DNA of 21,382 nucleotides from JAAFIP01 sp043772355 (GCA_043772355.1 JAYVGI010000340.1:1-21382); one strand, 5' to 3'; shown: positions 1 to 8,340, counted from the stretch's first letter. The notes: generated by a model not told the origin, from the sequence alone. Program-made: numbers and translations.

Positions 1-56
1 AACAGCAACACCCCGTGCACAGGGCGCCGCTGCACCCGTGTGCGTGGCGCTTGCAT
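1..56 (-). CDS. truB: tRNA pseudouridine(55) synthase TruB, N-terminal fragment
   Basis: Only the first 18 codons are in the window; the gene runs off the left edge. The ATG (complement of 54-56) follows the rbfA stop after 2 bases. The visible peptide, MQAPRTRVQRRPVHGVLL, has the R-rich start followed by the (N/H)GVLL motif that opens TruB proteins. TruB makes pseudouridine 55 in the T-loop of tRNAs. The order infB-rbfA-truB is the standard one in Burkholderiales, which supports the call despite the short length. No catalytic residue is visible in this fragment. Confidence 0.82.
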   Translation of the reverse strand, partial: MQAPRTRVQRRPVHGVLL

Positions 57-58
57 GG

Positions 59-427
59 TTAGTCGTCCTTGGCTCTAGATGAGACCGCCTTCGCGATGAG
101 GGCGTTCATATCAGCCGCACGTTCGGTGGTGCGGTCAAACACAAAGTGAAGTGTTGGAACGGTATGAATGTGCAGGCGCTTGAAGAGCCCACTCCTCAAG
201 AAACCCGCTGCGGCATTGAGCCCCTGCGTGGTCTGCTCCGGGTCACCGTTGAGCAAGCTGTAAAACACCTTGGCGTGGGCGTAGTCGGGTGTCACCTCCA
301 CCGCCTGGATGGTGACCATGCCCACACGCGGGTCTTTCAACTCGCGCGCGATCAAGTCCGCCAGATCACGCTGGATCTGGTCAGCAACTTTGAAGCTGCG
401 ATTGGGGGTGCTGGAGGCCTTGCGCAA
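59..427 (-). CDS. rbfA: 30S ribosome-binding factor A
   Basis: 122 residues, normal for RbfA, a single KH-like domain that binds the 30S subunit near the 5' end of 16S rRNA and helps late 30S maturation and cold adaptation. The family signature is clear: NRSFKVADQIQRDLADLIAR near the N terminus, then ELKDPRVGMVTI at about residues 30-41 and the VTPDYAHAKVFYSLL strand. The start is TTG. The only in-frame codons between the infB stop and this TTG are AAC, GAG, ATT, GTT and ATT, so TTG is the first normal start codon. The gene lies 15 bases after infB and 2 bases before truB, in one operon. No strong Shine-Dalgarno is seen, only a GAG, so translation may depend on coupling to infB. Confidence 0.93.
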   Translation of the reverse strand: MRKASSTPNRSFKVADQIQRDLADLIARELKDPRVGMVTIQAVEVTPDYAHAKVFYSLLNGDPEQTTQGLNAAAGFLRSGLFKRLHIHTVPTLHFVFDRTTERAADMNALIAKAVSSRAKDD

Positions 428-442
428 AATAACAATCTCGTT

Positions 443-3346
443 TTACAGCGTACGCGCCACTTCCTTGATCTCAAAGAATTCCAACTGATCACCTTCATTG
501 ATGTCGTTGTAGCCTTTGATATTCAAGCCGCACTCAAAGTTCTCTTTAACTTCACGCACGTCATCCTTGAAACGTTTGAGCGATTCGAGCTCGCCCGTAA
601 AGATCACCATATTGTTGCGCAGCAAGCGCAGCTTGGCACTGCGACGCACCACGCCTGAGACGACCATACAACCGGCAATCGAGCCGATCTTGCTGACCTT
701 GAAGACTTGGCGAATCTCGGCCACGCCAATGACCTCTTCGCGCTTGTCCGGCGTGAGCATGCCCGACATGGCCACTCTGAGTTCGTCCACGGCGTCGTAA
801 ATAATGCTGTAGTAACGAATGTCAACGCCATTGTGTTCGGCCAATTTGCGCGCACCTGCATCGGCACGGGTATTGAAGCCAATGATCACCGCTTTGGAGG
901 CAATGGCCAGGTTCACGTCCGACTCGCTGATGGCACCCACAGCGGCGTACACCAGTTGCACTTTGACCTCGTCGGTCGACAGCTTGAGCAGCGATTGCGC
1001 CAAGGCTTCTTGCGAGCCTTGCACGTCGGCCTTGACGATGATGGGCAACATCTTGACTTCACCCGCAGAAATGTCGGTGAACATGTTCTCCAACTTGGCG
1101 GCTTGTTGCTTGGCCAACTTGGTGTTGCGGAACTTGCCAGCGCGGTAGGTGGCGATCTCACGGGCACGGCGCTCATCGCTCATGACCATGAACTCATCAC
1201 CGGCCTGGGGGACTTCGGTCAGGCCCTGGATTTCAACCGGGATCGAAGGGCCTGCCGTCTTGATCGGTTTGCCGTTTTCATCCAGCATGGCGCGGATGCG
1301 ACCAAAGGTTTGACCGGCCAACACAATATCGCCCGCCTTGAGCGTGCCGGATTGCACCAGCACGGTGGCCACCGGGCCTTTGCCCTTGTCCAGACGGGCT
1401 TCGATGACCAGACCCTTGGCCATGGCCTCCACCGGCGCACGAAGCTCCAACACCTCGGCTTGCAGCAGAACTTGCTCTAGCAAAGCGTCAATGCCCTGGC
1501 CCGTCTTGGCCGAGACTTCCACAAAGGGTGAGTCGCCGCCAAATTCTTCGGGCACGACTTCTTCGACAACCAACTCCTGACGCACCCGGTCTGATTTAGC
1601 GTCGGGTTTGTCGATCTTGTTAATGGCCACCACGATGGGCACACCAGCCGCCTTAGCGTGCTTGATGGCCTCTTTGGTTTGCGGCATCACGCCGTCATCA
1701 GCCGCCACCACCAAAATCACAATGTCAGTCGCCTTGGCACCACGGGCCCGCATGGCGGTAAACGCCTCGTGGCCCGGGGTGTCGAGGAAGGAAATCATGC
1801 CGCGTGGTGTTTCCACGTGGTAAGCCCCAATGTGCTGGGTGATACCACCGGCTTCGCCCGAGGCCACCTTGGCGCGGCGGATGTAGTCCAGCAGTGAAGT
1901 CTTGCCGTGGTCCACGTGGCCCATAACGGTGACCACAGGCGCACGCGGCAGAAACTCTGCGTGCTGTTGCGAGACTTCTTCGTCGGTAAACGCCTCTGCG
2001 TCATCCAGCGCGGCCACAATGGCCTTGTGGCCCATTTCTTCCACCACAATCATGGCGGTGTCTTGGTCTAACGACTGGTTGATGGTGACCATCTGACCCA
2101 GCTTCATCAGGTGCTTGATGACCTCTGAGGCCTTCACAGCCATCTTGTGGGCGAGCTCGGACACCGTGATCGTTTCCGGCACGTGCACGTCCAACACTCG
2201 CGCTTCAACCGGCGCCGATTGCGCTTGTTCTGAGTGGTGATGCCTGTCATCGCCACGCTTGCCCCGAGGGCCACCGCGCCAGCTACCCCGACCCACACCA
2301 CCACTGGTGTCACCGCGGGTTGGGATGGCCTTTTTCTTACCCGGGTCACCGGCCCAGCTGGACGACAACTTGGCTGATTTAACTTCTTTACCGGCACCCG
2401 CCGTGCCTGCGGCTGCACCGGCCGCTGCAGGCTTGGCCACGCCAGTTCCTGTTGCGGGTTTGTGCAATGTGCCCTTCATGCCCGCCTTGGCGGCATCAGC
2501 TGCCTTGGCAACAACTTTGGGCTCTTCTTTTTTGATCACCGGGGCTTTTTTGGCCGGTGACGACATCATGGTGCGGATGGCTGCGGCTTCAGCTTCGGCT
2601 TTGCGCCGACGCTCGTTCAAGTCAGCGGCGCGCGCGGCTTCTTCTTCGGCACGTGCCTTCGAATCTGCAATTGCTTTTTGACGTGCATCCACCACCGCCT
2701 TGGCCTTGGCTTCGCTCAAGGCCGCAGCTTCTGCCTCTGCTTCTTGGCTAGACGGTGTTGCTTTTGTTTTTGCTTTTTGAGCTTCCTCGTCGATAGCGGC
2801 CATGGCGGCGGCTTTATCGGCGGCTTCACGCTCACGCGACTCTTGTTCTTCGCGTTGGCGACGGCGCTCTACCAGTTCTTCTTCCTGGCGACGAATAAAT
2901 TCAGCTTGACGACGAGCCTCTTCCTCACGACGGGCCAGTTCTGCATGGTCAATAACTGGGGTGGACGGGGCTTCGGCTTGTGCTTCCGACGCAGGCACAA
3001 GCTCTACGGACTCTACCGATACCGCTTCAACCGCCTCAACATCCTCATCGCGGCGGATAAAGGTGCGCTGCTTGCGCTTCTCGACCACGATGGTGCGAAC
3101 CTTGCCGGTCGAATCCGCTTGCTTGATTTCACTGGTCGATTTTTTAACCAATGTGATCTTCTTGCGCTCCGGACTGGCCGTGCCATGGCTGGCCTGCAAG
3201 TAGCTCAGCAAATGCTGCTTGTCTGACTCTGTCAAGACGTCAGAAGCAGCCGCCTTGGCGACACCTGCTGACTTCAGCTGTTCAAGCAGCGTCTCGGGAG
3301 ACTTCTTGAGTTCGGTGGCAAATTCGGAAACGGTCGTACTGGACAT
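443..3346 (-). CDS. infB: Translation initiation factor IF-2
   Basis: 967 residues, a long proteobacterial IF2. It recruits fMet-tRNA to the 30S subunit and promotes subunit joining with GTP hydrolysis. An IF2_N domain covers about residues 1-52. A highly charged coiled-coil linker (about 130-260, rich in Glu, Arg and Ala) and an Ala/Gly/Lys-rich stretch (270-370) follow. A second IF2_N-like module is at about 388-440. The G domain has G1 GHVDHGKT at 476-483, G3 DTPGHEAF at 522-529, G4 NKID at 576-579 and G5 SAK at 612-614. Domain II and the C1/C2 fMet-tRNA-binding part follow to the end. The start is ATG with only a weak ribosome-binding site. It sits 81 bases downstream of nusA in the same transcript. 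Confidence 0.98.
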   Translation of the reverse strand: MSSTTVSEFATELKKSPETLLEQLKSAGVAKAAASDVLTESDKQHLLSYLQASHGTASPERKKITLVKKSTSEIKQADSTGKVRTIVVEKRKQRTFIRRDEDVEAVEAVSVESVELVPASEAQAEAPSTPVIDHAELARREEEARRQAEFIRRQEEELVERRRQREEQESREREAADKAAAMAAIDEEAQKAKTKATPSSQEAEAEAAALSEAKAKAVVDARQKAIADSKARAEEEAARAADLNERRRKAEAEAAAIRTMMSSPAKKAPVIKKEEPKVVAKAADAAKAGMKGTLHKPATGTGVAKPAAAGAAAGTAGAGKEVKSAKLSSSWAGDPGKKKAIPTRGDTSGGVGRGSWRGGPRGKRGDDRHHHSEQAQSAPVEARVLDVHVPETITVSELAHKMAVKASEVIKHLMKLGQMVTINQSLDQDTAMIVVEEMGHKAIVAALDDAEAFTDEEVSQQHAEFLPRAPVVTVMGHVDHGKTSLLDYIRRAKVASGEAGGITQHIGAYHVETPRGMISFLDTPGHEAFTAMRARGAKATDIVILVVAADDGVMPQTKEAIKHAKAAGVPIVVAINKIDKPDAKSDRVRQELVVEEVVPEEFGGDSPFVEVSAKTGQGIDALLEQVLLQAEVLELRAPVEAMAKGLVIEARLDKGKGPVATVLVQSGTLKAGDIVLAGQTFGRIRAMLDENGKPIKTAGPSIPVEIQGLTEVPQAGDEFMVMSDERRAREIATYRAGKFRNTKLAKQQAAKLENMFTDISAGEVKMLPIIVKADVQGSQEALAQSLLKLSTDEVKVQLVYAAVGAISESDVNLAIASKAVIIGFNTRADAGARKLAEHNGVDIRYYSIIYDAVDELRVAMSGMLTPDKREEVIGVAEIRQVFKVSKIGSIAGCMVVSGVVRRSAKLRLLRNNMVIFTGELESLKRFKDDVREVKENFECGLNIKGYNDINEGDQLEFFEIKEVARTL

Positions 3347-3427
3347 TTGTGGGATAACCTTTGACTACGGCATAACAAGCCCTGAGGGCAATTGCTGGCC
3401 TTTACTGAAATTTTGTTTTCATGACTA

Positions 3428-4936
3428 TTACTCTTGAGACGCAGCGTCATCGGTAAACCAATGTGCGCGCGCCTTCATGATCAGGGTCTTGGCCTCTTCC
3501 TCAGACTGGCCGGTGATATCGGTGAGCTCATCCACCGCCAGATCAGCCAAATCATCCAGGGTATGGATGTTGTTCTCTGACAGCTTGGCGATAAACTCGG
3601 GCGTCAGCCCCTCCAGATCACGCAAATCCTGCGCGGCTGCTTCAACCACTTCTTCACGCGCAATTTCCATGGTCAGCAGCGCGTCTTTGGCGCGGGTGCG
3701 CAGTTCGGTCACAGTGTCTTCGTCGAAGCTGGCAATCTCCAGCATTTCCTGTAGCGGCACGTAGGCCACTTCTTCCAGGCTGGTAAAGCCTTCTTCGATC
3801 AAAATGTCGGCCACTTCCTGGTCCACGTCCAGCTTGGCCATGAACAAAGCGCGGGTGGTTTCTGTCTCGGAAGCCTGCTTTTGCGCCGATTCAGCCGCGT
3901 CCATGATGTTGATCTTCCAACCTGTAAGGTCAGAAGCCAGGCGCACGTTTTGGCCACCACGGCCAATGGCGATAGCCAGGTTTTCCTCGTCCACCACCAC
4001 GTCCATGGCGTGGCGCTCTTCGTCTACCACGATGGAGCTGACGTTGGCCGGGGCCAGCGCGCCGATGACAAACTGCGCCGGGTCTTCGCTCCACAGCACG
4101 ATGTCTACGCGCTCGCCCGCCAACTCGGTCGTAACGCCGTTAACGCGTGAGCCGCGCACACCGACGCAGGTACCGATCGGGTCTACGCGCTTGTCATGCG
4201 ACAGCACCGCAATCTTGGCGCGCGAACCGGGGTCGCGGGCGCAGGATTTGATCTCCAGCAGGCCCTGCTCAATCTCGGGTACTTCGGTGCGGAACAGCTC
4301 GATCATGTAGGCGGGCGCAGAGCGGCTCAAGATGATGGGCGCGCCGCGCAAGGTGGTGTCTACTTCCATGATCATGGCGCGCACGCGGTCTCCGGTGCGC
4401 AAGTTCTCTTTAGGGATCATCTCGCTACGGCGCAAGCGGCCCTCTACACGACCGCTCTCGACAATGATGTCGCCTTTGTCCATGCGTTTGACGGTGCCGA
4501 CAAAAATCTTGTCACCACGGCTCATAAAGTCGTTGAGCAAAATCTCGCGCTCGGCATCACGGATTTTTTGCAAAATCACCTGCTTGGCAGCCATCGCACC
4601 GATACGGCCAATGGGCACAGACTCTACCGGTTTTTCGATGTAGTCGCCCTCTTCGATGTCGGCGATCTGGTCGCGTGCGTCCATCAGCATTTCTTCGGCA
4701 TCGGGGTTTTGCAGGCCCGCGTCGTCTGCCACCACCAGCCAGCGACGGAAGGTTTCGTAGTTGCCGGAATCTCGGTCCAGTGCCACGCGGATCTCGACCT
4801 CGCCATGGCCTTCGGTTTGCTGCAGCTTCTTGGTCGCTTGCGCCAAGGCAGCTTCCACAGCACCAAATACCACGTCTTGTTCGACGTTTTTCTCGCGGGA
4901 AATGGCTTCAATCAGCATCAACATTTCACGGTTCAT
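3428..4936 (-). CDS. nusA: Transcription termination/antitermination protein NusA
   Basis: 502 residues, usual for NusA in this group. It binds RNA polymerase near the RNA exit channel and modulates pausing, termination and antitermination. The domains in order are: the polymerase-binding N domain (1 to about 125); S1 (about 138-203, starting GDKIFVGTVKRMDKGDIIVE); KH1 with the loop GTCVGVRGSRVN (255-266); KH2 with AIAIGRGGQNVRLAS (321-335); and two acidic repeats (about 365-420 and 440-495) that can bind polymerase alpha CTD and mask RNA binding. The start is fixed by a good Shine-Dalgarno, AAGGAG, 8 bases before the ATG. It is second in the rimP-nusA-infB operon. Confidence 0.97.
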   Translation of the reverse strand: MNREMLMLIEAISREKNVEQDVVFGAVEAALAQATKKLQQTEGHGEVEIRVALDRDSGNYETFRRWLVVADDAGLQNPDAEEMLMDARDQIADIEEGDYIEKPVESVPIGRIGAMAAKQVILQKIRDAEREILLNDFMSRGDKIFVGTVKRMDKGDIIVESGRVEGRLRRSEMIPKENLRTGDRVRAMIMEVDTTLRGAPIILSRSAPAYMIELFRTEVPEIEQGLLEIKSCARDPGSRAKIAVLSHDKRVDPIGTCVGVRGSRVNGVTTELAGERVDIVLWSEDPAQFVIGALAPANVSSIVVDEERHAMDVVVDEENLAIAIGRGGQNVRLASDLTGWKINIMDAAESAQKQASETETTRALFMAKLDVDQEVADILIEEGFTSLEEVAYVPLQEMLEIASFDEDTVTELRTRAKDALLTMEIAREEVVEAAAQDLRDLEGLTPEFIAKLSENNIHTLDDLADLAVDELTDITGQSEEEAKTLIMKARAHWFTDDAASQE

Positions 4937-5025
4937 GTCACTGGCTCCTTAAATCATCAAACTAAATCGGGCAAGCACACAGTGCCTGCAACCCTAAAAA
5001 AATCATAGCGCTCTATTCACGCTGC

Positions 5026-5067
5026 CCTGTTCAAGCCGCTGTCCTCAAGCCGCCGTCCTCAAGCGGC
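5026..5067 (-). repeat. Three tandem 14-base units over the rimP stop codon
   Basis: On the minus strand three units of 14 bases follow each other: GCCGCTTGAGGACG, GCGGCTTGAGGACA and GCGGCTTGAACAGG. The TGA in the first unit is the rimP stop codon, and the same TGA recurs in the next two. The array fills part of the 122-base rimP-nusA gap. Downstream of it on the minus strand is a weak stem (ATAG/CTAT around 5005-5016) followed by a run of T, which is too short to call a terminator. Confidence 0.7.
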
Positions 5068-5640
5068 TTTCGGCTTGCGTCCCTTGAAGTCCACAATCGG
5101 CGCCAATCGCGCCTCTCGCAGTTCATCCAAATTAAATCCCAGCGCCTGCATCGGCGGCGGCGTTTTCTTGGCGCTCACGCGGGCGCCCGGCTTGGGCTTG
5201 GGCGCATCGCTCCAGACGATTTGCCAGGCCACTTGGGCACCATCTGTCACCTTCTCCAGCGTGCCGCGAAACTTCTTGCGGTTAGCGCTCACCGCGCCGC
5301 GCTCGTCCTTGGCCACCGCATCACCTACAGGCGCTTTCAACGTGAGGTCAATCACCGCACCCACAAAGCGCTCCAAATCTGCCTGGTGCCTCAGCGGGCG
5401 GTCGATACCGGGCGAGGACACCTCTAGCCTGCGGTAGTCGATCTCCTCCACCTCCAGCGCAAACTGCAGCTGGCGCGTCACGCGCTCGCAGTCTTCTACC
5501 GCCACCAAAGCCTCAGCGCCACCGGGCGACCAGGGATGGTCAATCGTGATGCGCAACAGACCACCCGCAGAGCGCTCAATCTCTACGAGGTCGTATCCCA
5601 AACCACTCACCGTGGTCTCAACAATGGTCTGCAAACTCAC
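5059..5640 (-). CDS. rimP: Ribosome maturation factor RimP
   Basis: 193 residues, somewhat longer than the roughly 150 of E. coli RimP. RimP binds the free 30S subunit and helps form the central pseudoknot and load ribosomal proteins. The N-terminal domain is seen as VETTVSGLGYDLVEIER, then GGLLRITID, then DCERVTRQL and the family motif LEVSSPGIDRPL at about 72-83. The C-terminal Sm-like barrel is interrupted by a charged loop around 112-130 and a Lys/Pro-rich stretch near 145-165. The start is GTG (complement of 5638-5640); no closer start fits the conserved N terminus and no clear Shine-Dalgarno precedes it. First gene of the nusA-infB-rbfA-truB operon, insulated from upstream transcription by the terminator at 5705-5736. 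Confidence 0.93.
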   Translation of the reverse strand: MSLQTIVETTVSGLGYDLVEIERSAGGLLRITIDHPWSPGGAEALVAVEDCERVTRQLQFALEVEEIDYRRLEVSSPGIDRPLRHQADLERFVGAVIDLTLKAPVGDAVAKDERGAVSANRKKFRGTLEKVTDGAQVAWQIVWSDAPKPKPGARVSAKKTPPPMQALGFNLDELREARLAPIVDFKGRKPKAA

Positions 5641-5704
5641 AGTACAAATAAAAATTCAATTAACGGCCTGCCCGATACGTCGAGCGATTCAAAACCGTTC
5701 AGCC

Positions 5705-5736
5705 AAAAAAAAACGGGCGCTAAATGCCGCCCGTTT
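5705..5736 (-). terminator. Intrinsic terminator after the AlkB-like gene
   Basis: Stem AAACGGGCG (5711-5719) pairs with CGCCCGTTT (5728-5736) around an 8-base loop. On the minus strand the stem runs directly into a T tract, seen as the A run at 5705-5713 on the plus strand. This is a textbook Rho-independent terminator for the minus-strand gene ending at 5789. It lies 65 bases before the rimP start and so separates the two transcription units. Confidence 0.88.
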
Positions 5737-5788
5737 GGTCGATATGTATCTGATTATAAAGGATTTTTAGGCGTTTGCAAGGCTTGGG

Positions 5789-6835
5789 TTAGCTTGCGAG
5801 GGCATGTTTTTGCAGTGCAGCAATGCGAGCGTGCATCAATTTAAACCATAGTGGTGGCACCATGGCCAGCCACAGACAGCCCGCGTAGCCAGTAGGAAGC
5901 TGGGGCCCAGGCAGTGCCTCCAGAGCAGCGTAGGGCTTCCAGGCGTGCATGTGGTGGTCGGAGTGGCGCTGCAGATTCACCAGTATGCTGTTGGTAACCA
6001 CATGGTCAGCGTTCCAGGCGTGCATCATGCCAAAAGCCTCGCGCCTGCCACCGACTAAGCTGCGCTGCAAACCATAGTGCTCGATATAGTTGACGGTCTC
6101 CAGCAGGAGGAACGCGACAACCGATTGGCCTGTCAAGAAAACTACATATTTAGTAGCGGCTGGCGCTTGTAAATAAATGGCTGGCAACACTACCAATGCG
6201 CAAGATGCCAGCGCGCTCCATACCAAGGGGCTGCGCAGCCAGGAGGTTTTCATCTGCGCCAGGCGCAGCCCCTCCAGCCGCCAGCCACTGTGCAAGCTGC
6301 CCCACAGGCTGCGGGGTAAAAAGCGGTACAGGCTCTCGCCATAGCGGGCCGATGCCGGGTCATCGCGCGTGGCAGCCCGGGGGTGGTGACCACGGTAGTG
6401 CTCCACCATAAAGTGGCCATAGCACACACTGGTCATCAGCACCCAAGCGCAAAAACGGTCAAACTTCAGTTTGCTGTGGCCCAACTCGTGTGCAAATGTA
6501 ATGCCCTGTGCCCCGGTAACATAGCCCACAGCGAAGGCCAGCCCCAGTGTGGTGGGCCAGTCGCCCCGCACAGCGGCATCGGCCCCCAAGCCAATCAAGC
6601 CGAGTTGCATCAGCACGTATAACCGCAAAATCCAGCGAAAGTATGCGCCACTGGCTTGGGCATCGACTGCCGCAGGAGATGTTTTTCCGCTGGTTAAAAC
6701 CACCTCCAGCAGCACGATGCCACTCCAAAAAGCAAGGGTCATCACACCGCTGAACTGCGGCATGAGCAGCACGCCGATGATCGCGTTCAGGGGTAGCACC
6801 ACGGCAAGGAGGAAACGCAGGTCAGTGATTCTCAT
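5789..6835 (-). CDS. alkB: AlkB-type alkane/fatty-acyl hydroxylase (membrane non-heme diiron)
   Basis: 348 residues from the ATG at 6835. Membrane diiron hydroxylases of this family oxidise terminal methyl groups of alkanes with electrons from rubredoxin. The histidine boxes are HELGH (116-120), EHYRGHH (145-151) and LQRHSDHH (288-295). NYIEHYG (249-255) is the motif that separates AlkB-like hydroxylases from simple desaturases. Several hydrophobic segments lie around them. It is shorter than typical AlkB (about 400), and no rubredoxin or regulator is adjacent, so the real substrate is uncertain. The reading frame is open upstream to 7018, but those 61 residues look unlike protein and overlap the dapC promoter, so the later ATG is used. 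A diverged copy of the 50-base repeat lies inside it at 6141-6188, encoding roughly residues 217-232. Confidence 0.85.
   Translation of the reverse strand: MRITDLRFLLAVVLPLNAIIGVLLMPQFSGVMTLAFWSGIVLLEVVLTSGKTSPAAVDAQASGAYFRWILRLYVLMQLGLIGLGADAAVRGDWPTTLGLAFAVGYVTGAQGITFAHELGHSKLKFDRFCAWVLMTSVCYGHFMVEHYRGHHPRAATRDDPASARYGESLYRFLPRSLWGSLHSGWRLEGLRLAQMKTSWLRSPLVWSALASCALVVLPAIYLQAPAATKYVVFLTGQSVVAFLLLETVNYIEHYGLQRSLVGGRREAFGMMHAWNADHVVTNSILVNLQRHSDHHMHAWKPYAALEALPGPQLPTGYAGCLWLAMVPPLWFKLMHARIAALQKHALAS
6141..6188 (+). repeat. Diverged copy of the 50-base dispersed repeat inside alkB
   Basis: The anchors CTA, TAGC, CGC and GGCTGGCA fall at the same spacing as in the other copies. By eye 26 of 48 bases match the copy at 9249-9298 without gaps. 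It encodes part of a hydrophobic stretch of the AlkB-like protein. This is the weakest of the six copies. Confidence 0.45.
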
Positions 6836-6963
6836 GGGGTGCAATGTCGCATAGCTTGGATGTTGACGCAAGCGGTAGCACCGGTAAAACGCTGCGCCCT
6901 GACCGCCATTGGAGCCGCGCGCCTCATTGGACAGCCCGCTGGCGGGGCTATCCGGGGTTGGTT

Positions 6964-6991
6964 TTAACAACCCAAAAGCCAATGGGATAAT
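6964..6991 (+). promoter_or_regulatory. Sigma-70 promoter of dapC, probably giving a leaderless mRNA
   Basis: A -35 box TTAACA (6964-6969) is followed after 16 bases by a -10 box GATAAT (6986-6991). Only 7 bases (CTCACCC) separate the -10 box from the dapC ATG at 6999, which is where transcription should begin. There is no room for a Shine-Dalgarno. Confidence 0.68.
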
Positions 6992-6998
6992 CTCACCC

Positions 6999-8207
6999 AT
7001 GAACCCCTTGCTCTCCAAGCTCCAGCCCTACCCTTTTGAGCGGCTCAAAGCGCTCTTTGCCACCGTCACCCCCAGCACCGCTTACCGCGCCATCAGCTTG
7101 GGCATAGGCGAGCCTAAGCACGCGACACCGCAGTTGGTCAAAGACGCGCTGGTGAACAACCTGCAAGGCTTGCAGGGCTACCCGGCCACTGCCGGCGAGC
7201 CCGCGCTGCGGGAGGCTTGTGCAGCTTGGCTGGCGCGCCGCTACAAGGTCACGCTGGACGCCAAAACACACATCTTGCCCGTCAACGGCACCCGCGAGGC
7301 TTTGTTCTCCATCACGCAAACGGTGATTGACCCGACCAAGCCCCACGCCACCGTCATCAGCCCCAACCCGTTCTACCAAATCTACGAAGGCTCGGCATTG
7401 CTGGCGGGTGCCCAAGTGCATTACGTCAACAGCGACCCGGCGCGCAATTTTGCCGTGGACTGGGACAGCGTGCCCCCCGATGTGTGGAAGAACACCCAGC
7501 TCGTTTTTGCCTGCTCGCCTGGCAACCCTACCGGCGCGGTGATGGATTTAGCCGAGTGGAAAAAGCTCTTTGACCTGAGCGATCAATACGGTTTTGTGAT
7601 CGCCTCGGACGAATGCTACAGCGAGATTTATTTCAGAGACGAACCGCCGCTGGGCGGCCTGGAGGCCGCAGCCCAGCTGGGCCGCAGTGACTTTAAAAAC
7701 CTGATCGCCCTGACCTCACTGTCCAAGCGCAGCAGCGTGCCCGGCATGCGTAGCGGCTTTGTGGCGGGCGACGCGGCCCTGATGAAGCAGTTTTTGCTCT
7801 ACCGCACCTACCACGGCAGCGCCATGAGCCATACCGTGCAGGCCGCCAGCATCGCGGCGTGGAACGACGAGCAGCATGTAGTGGAAAACCGGGCGCTGTA
7901 CCGGGCCAAGTTTGCCGCCGTCACGCCGCTCTTGGCGCAGGTACTGAACGTGAAGCTGCCAGATGCCGCCTTTTACCTGTGGGCACAAGTACCGCAGAAC
8001 GTGTGCGGCGGGAGCGACACCGCTTTTGCAGCCGCTCTGCTGGCCCAATACAATGTGACGGTGCTGCCGGGCAGCTACCTGGCCCGTGAATCGGGCGGGG
8101 TGAACCCCGGTGCGGGCTTTATCCGCATGGCACTGGTAGCCCAAACGCAGGAATGCGTGGAGGCGGCGCAGCGTATCGTTAGTTTTGTAAAATCTCAAAC
8201 GGCTTAA
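6999..8207 (+). CDS. dapC: Succinyldiaminopimelate transaminase DapC
   Basis: 402 residues, a fold-type I PLP aminotransferase. It converts N-succinyl-2-amino-6-oxopimelate to N-succinyl-LL-2,6-diaminopimelate in lysine and peptidoglycan precursor synthesis. Visible motifs are SLGIGEPKH (33-41), the NPTG loop (176-179), DECYSEIY (204-211, with the PLP-ring Asp204) and SLSKRSSVPGMRSG, in which Lys243 should form the Schiff base. The start is the ATG at 6999, giving MNPLLSKLQPYPFERL, the usual start in Burkholderiales. An in-frame ATG at 6909 is rejected because the promoter lies after it. Placement just before dapD supports DapC over other class I aminotransferases such as ArgD, which belongs to a different class. 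Confidence 0.92.
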   Translation: MNPLLSKLQPYPFERLKALFATVTPSTAYRAISLGIGEPKHATPQLVKDALVNNLQGLQGYPATAGEPALREACAAWLARRYKVTLDAKTHILPVNGTREALFSITQTVIDPTKPHATVISPNPFYQIYEGSALLAGAQVHYVNSDPARNFAVDWDSVPPDVWKNTQLVFACSPGNPTGAVMDLAEWKKLFDLSDQYGFVIASDECYSEIYFRDEPPLGGLEAAAQLGRSDFKNLIALTSLSKRSSVPGMRSGFVAGDAALMKQFLLYRTYHGSAMSHTVQAASIAAWNDEQHVVENRALYRAKFAAVTPLLAQVLNVKLPDAAFYLWAQVPQNVCGGSDTAFAAALLAQYNVTVLPGSYLARESGGVNPGAGFIRMALVAQTQECVEAAQRIVSFVKSQTA

Positions 8208-8210
8208 TCA

Positions 8211-8340
8211 GGTAACGCAAAAAATGCTAAAACCGTGCTGAAAACGCTAAAAAAAACCGATGAAATCCATCAATTTGCAAAGCCATTTTATTTTTCTTTT
8301 TGTGCGTTTTTAGCGTAATTTTCGCGTTTTTAGCGTTACA
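8211..8340. repeat. Large imperfect palindrome between dapC and dapD
   Basis: Arms 8211-8250 and 8301-8340 are inverted repeats matching at 29 of 40 positions counted by eye. They surround an AT-rich loop of about 50 bases. Both arms are made of repeated words of the type acgcTAAAAA; the right arm holds TTTTTAGCGT twice. The loop contains a smaller palindrome, GATG-aaatc-CATC. It looks like a relative of the palindrome at 11758-11937. It begins 4 bases after the dapC stop and could act as an mRNA 3' structure or a terminator, but no clean GC stem with a T run was seen. Confidence 0.75.

Noticed and set aside
146..658. Plus-strand open frames opposite infB, rbfA, nusA and the penicillin acylase
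   Set aside because: They are shadows in GC-rich coding DNA; the minus-strand proteins are clearly recognised families.
6909..6998. Longer N terminus for DapC from an ATG at 6909
   Set aside because: The TTAACA-GATAAT promoter lies after this ATG, and the ATG at 6999 gives the conserved start.
6836..7018. Longer N terminus for the AlkB-like protein
   Set aside because: The extra 61 residues are not like the family, and on the other strand the same DNA holds the dapC promoter and first codons.
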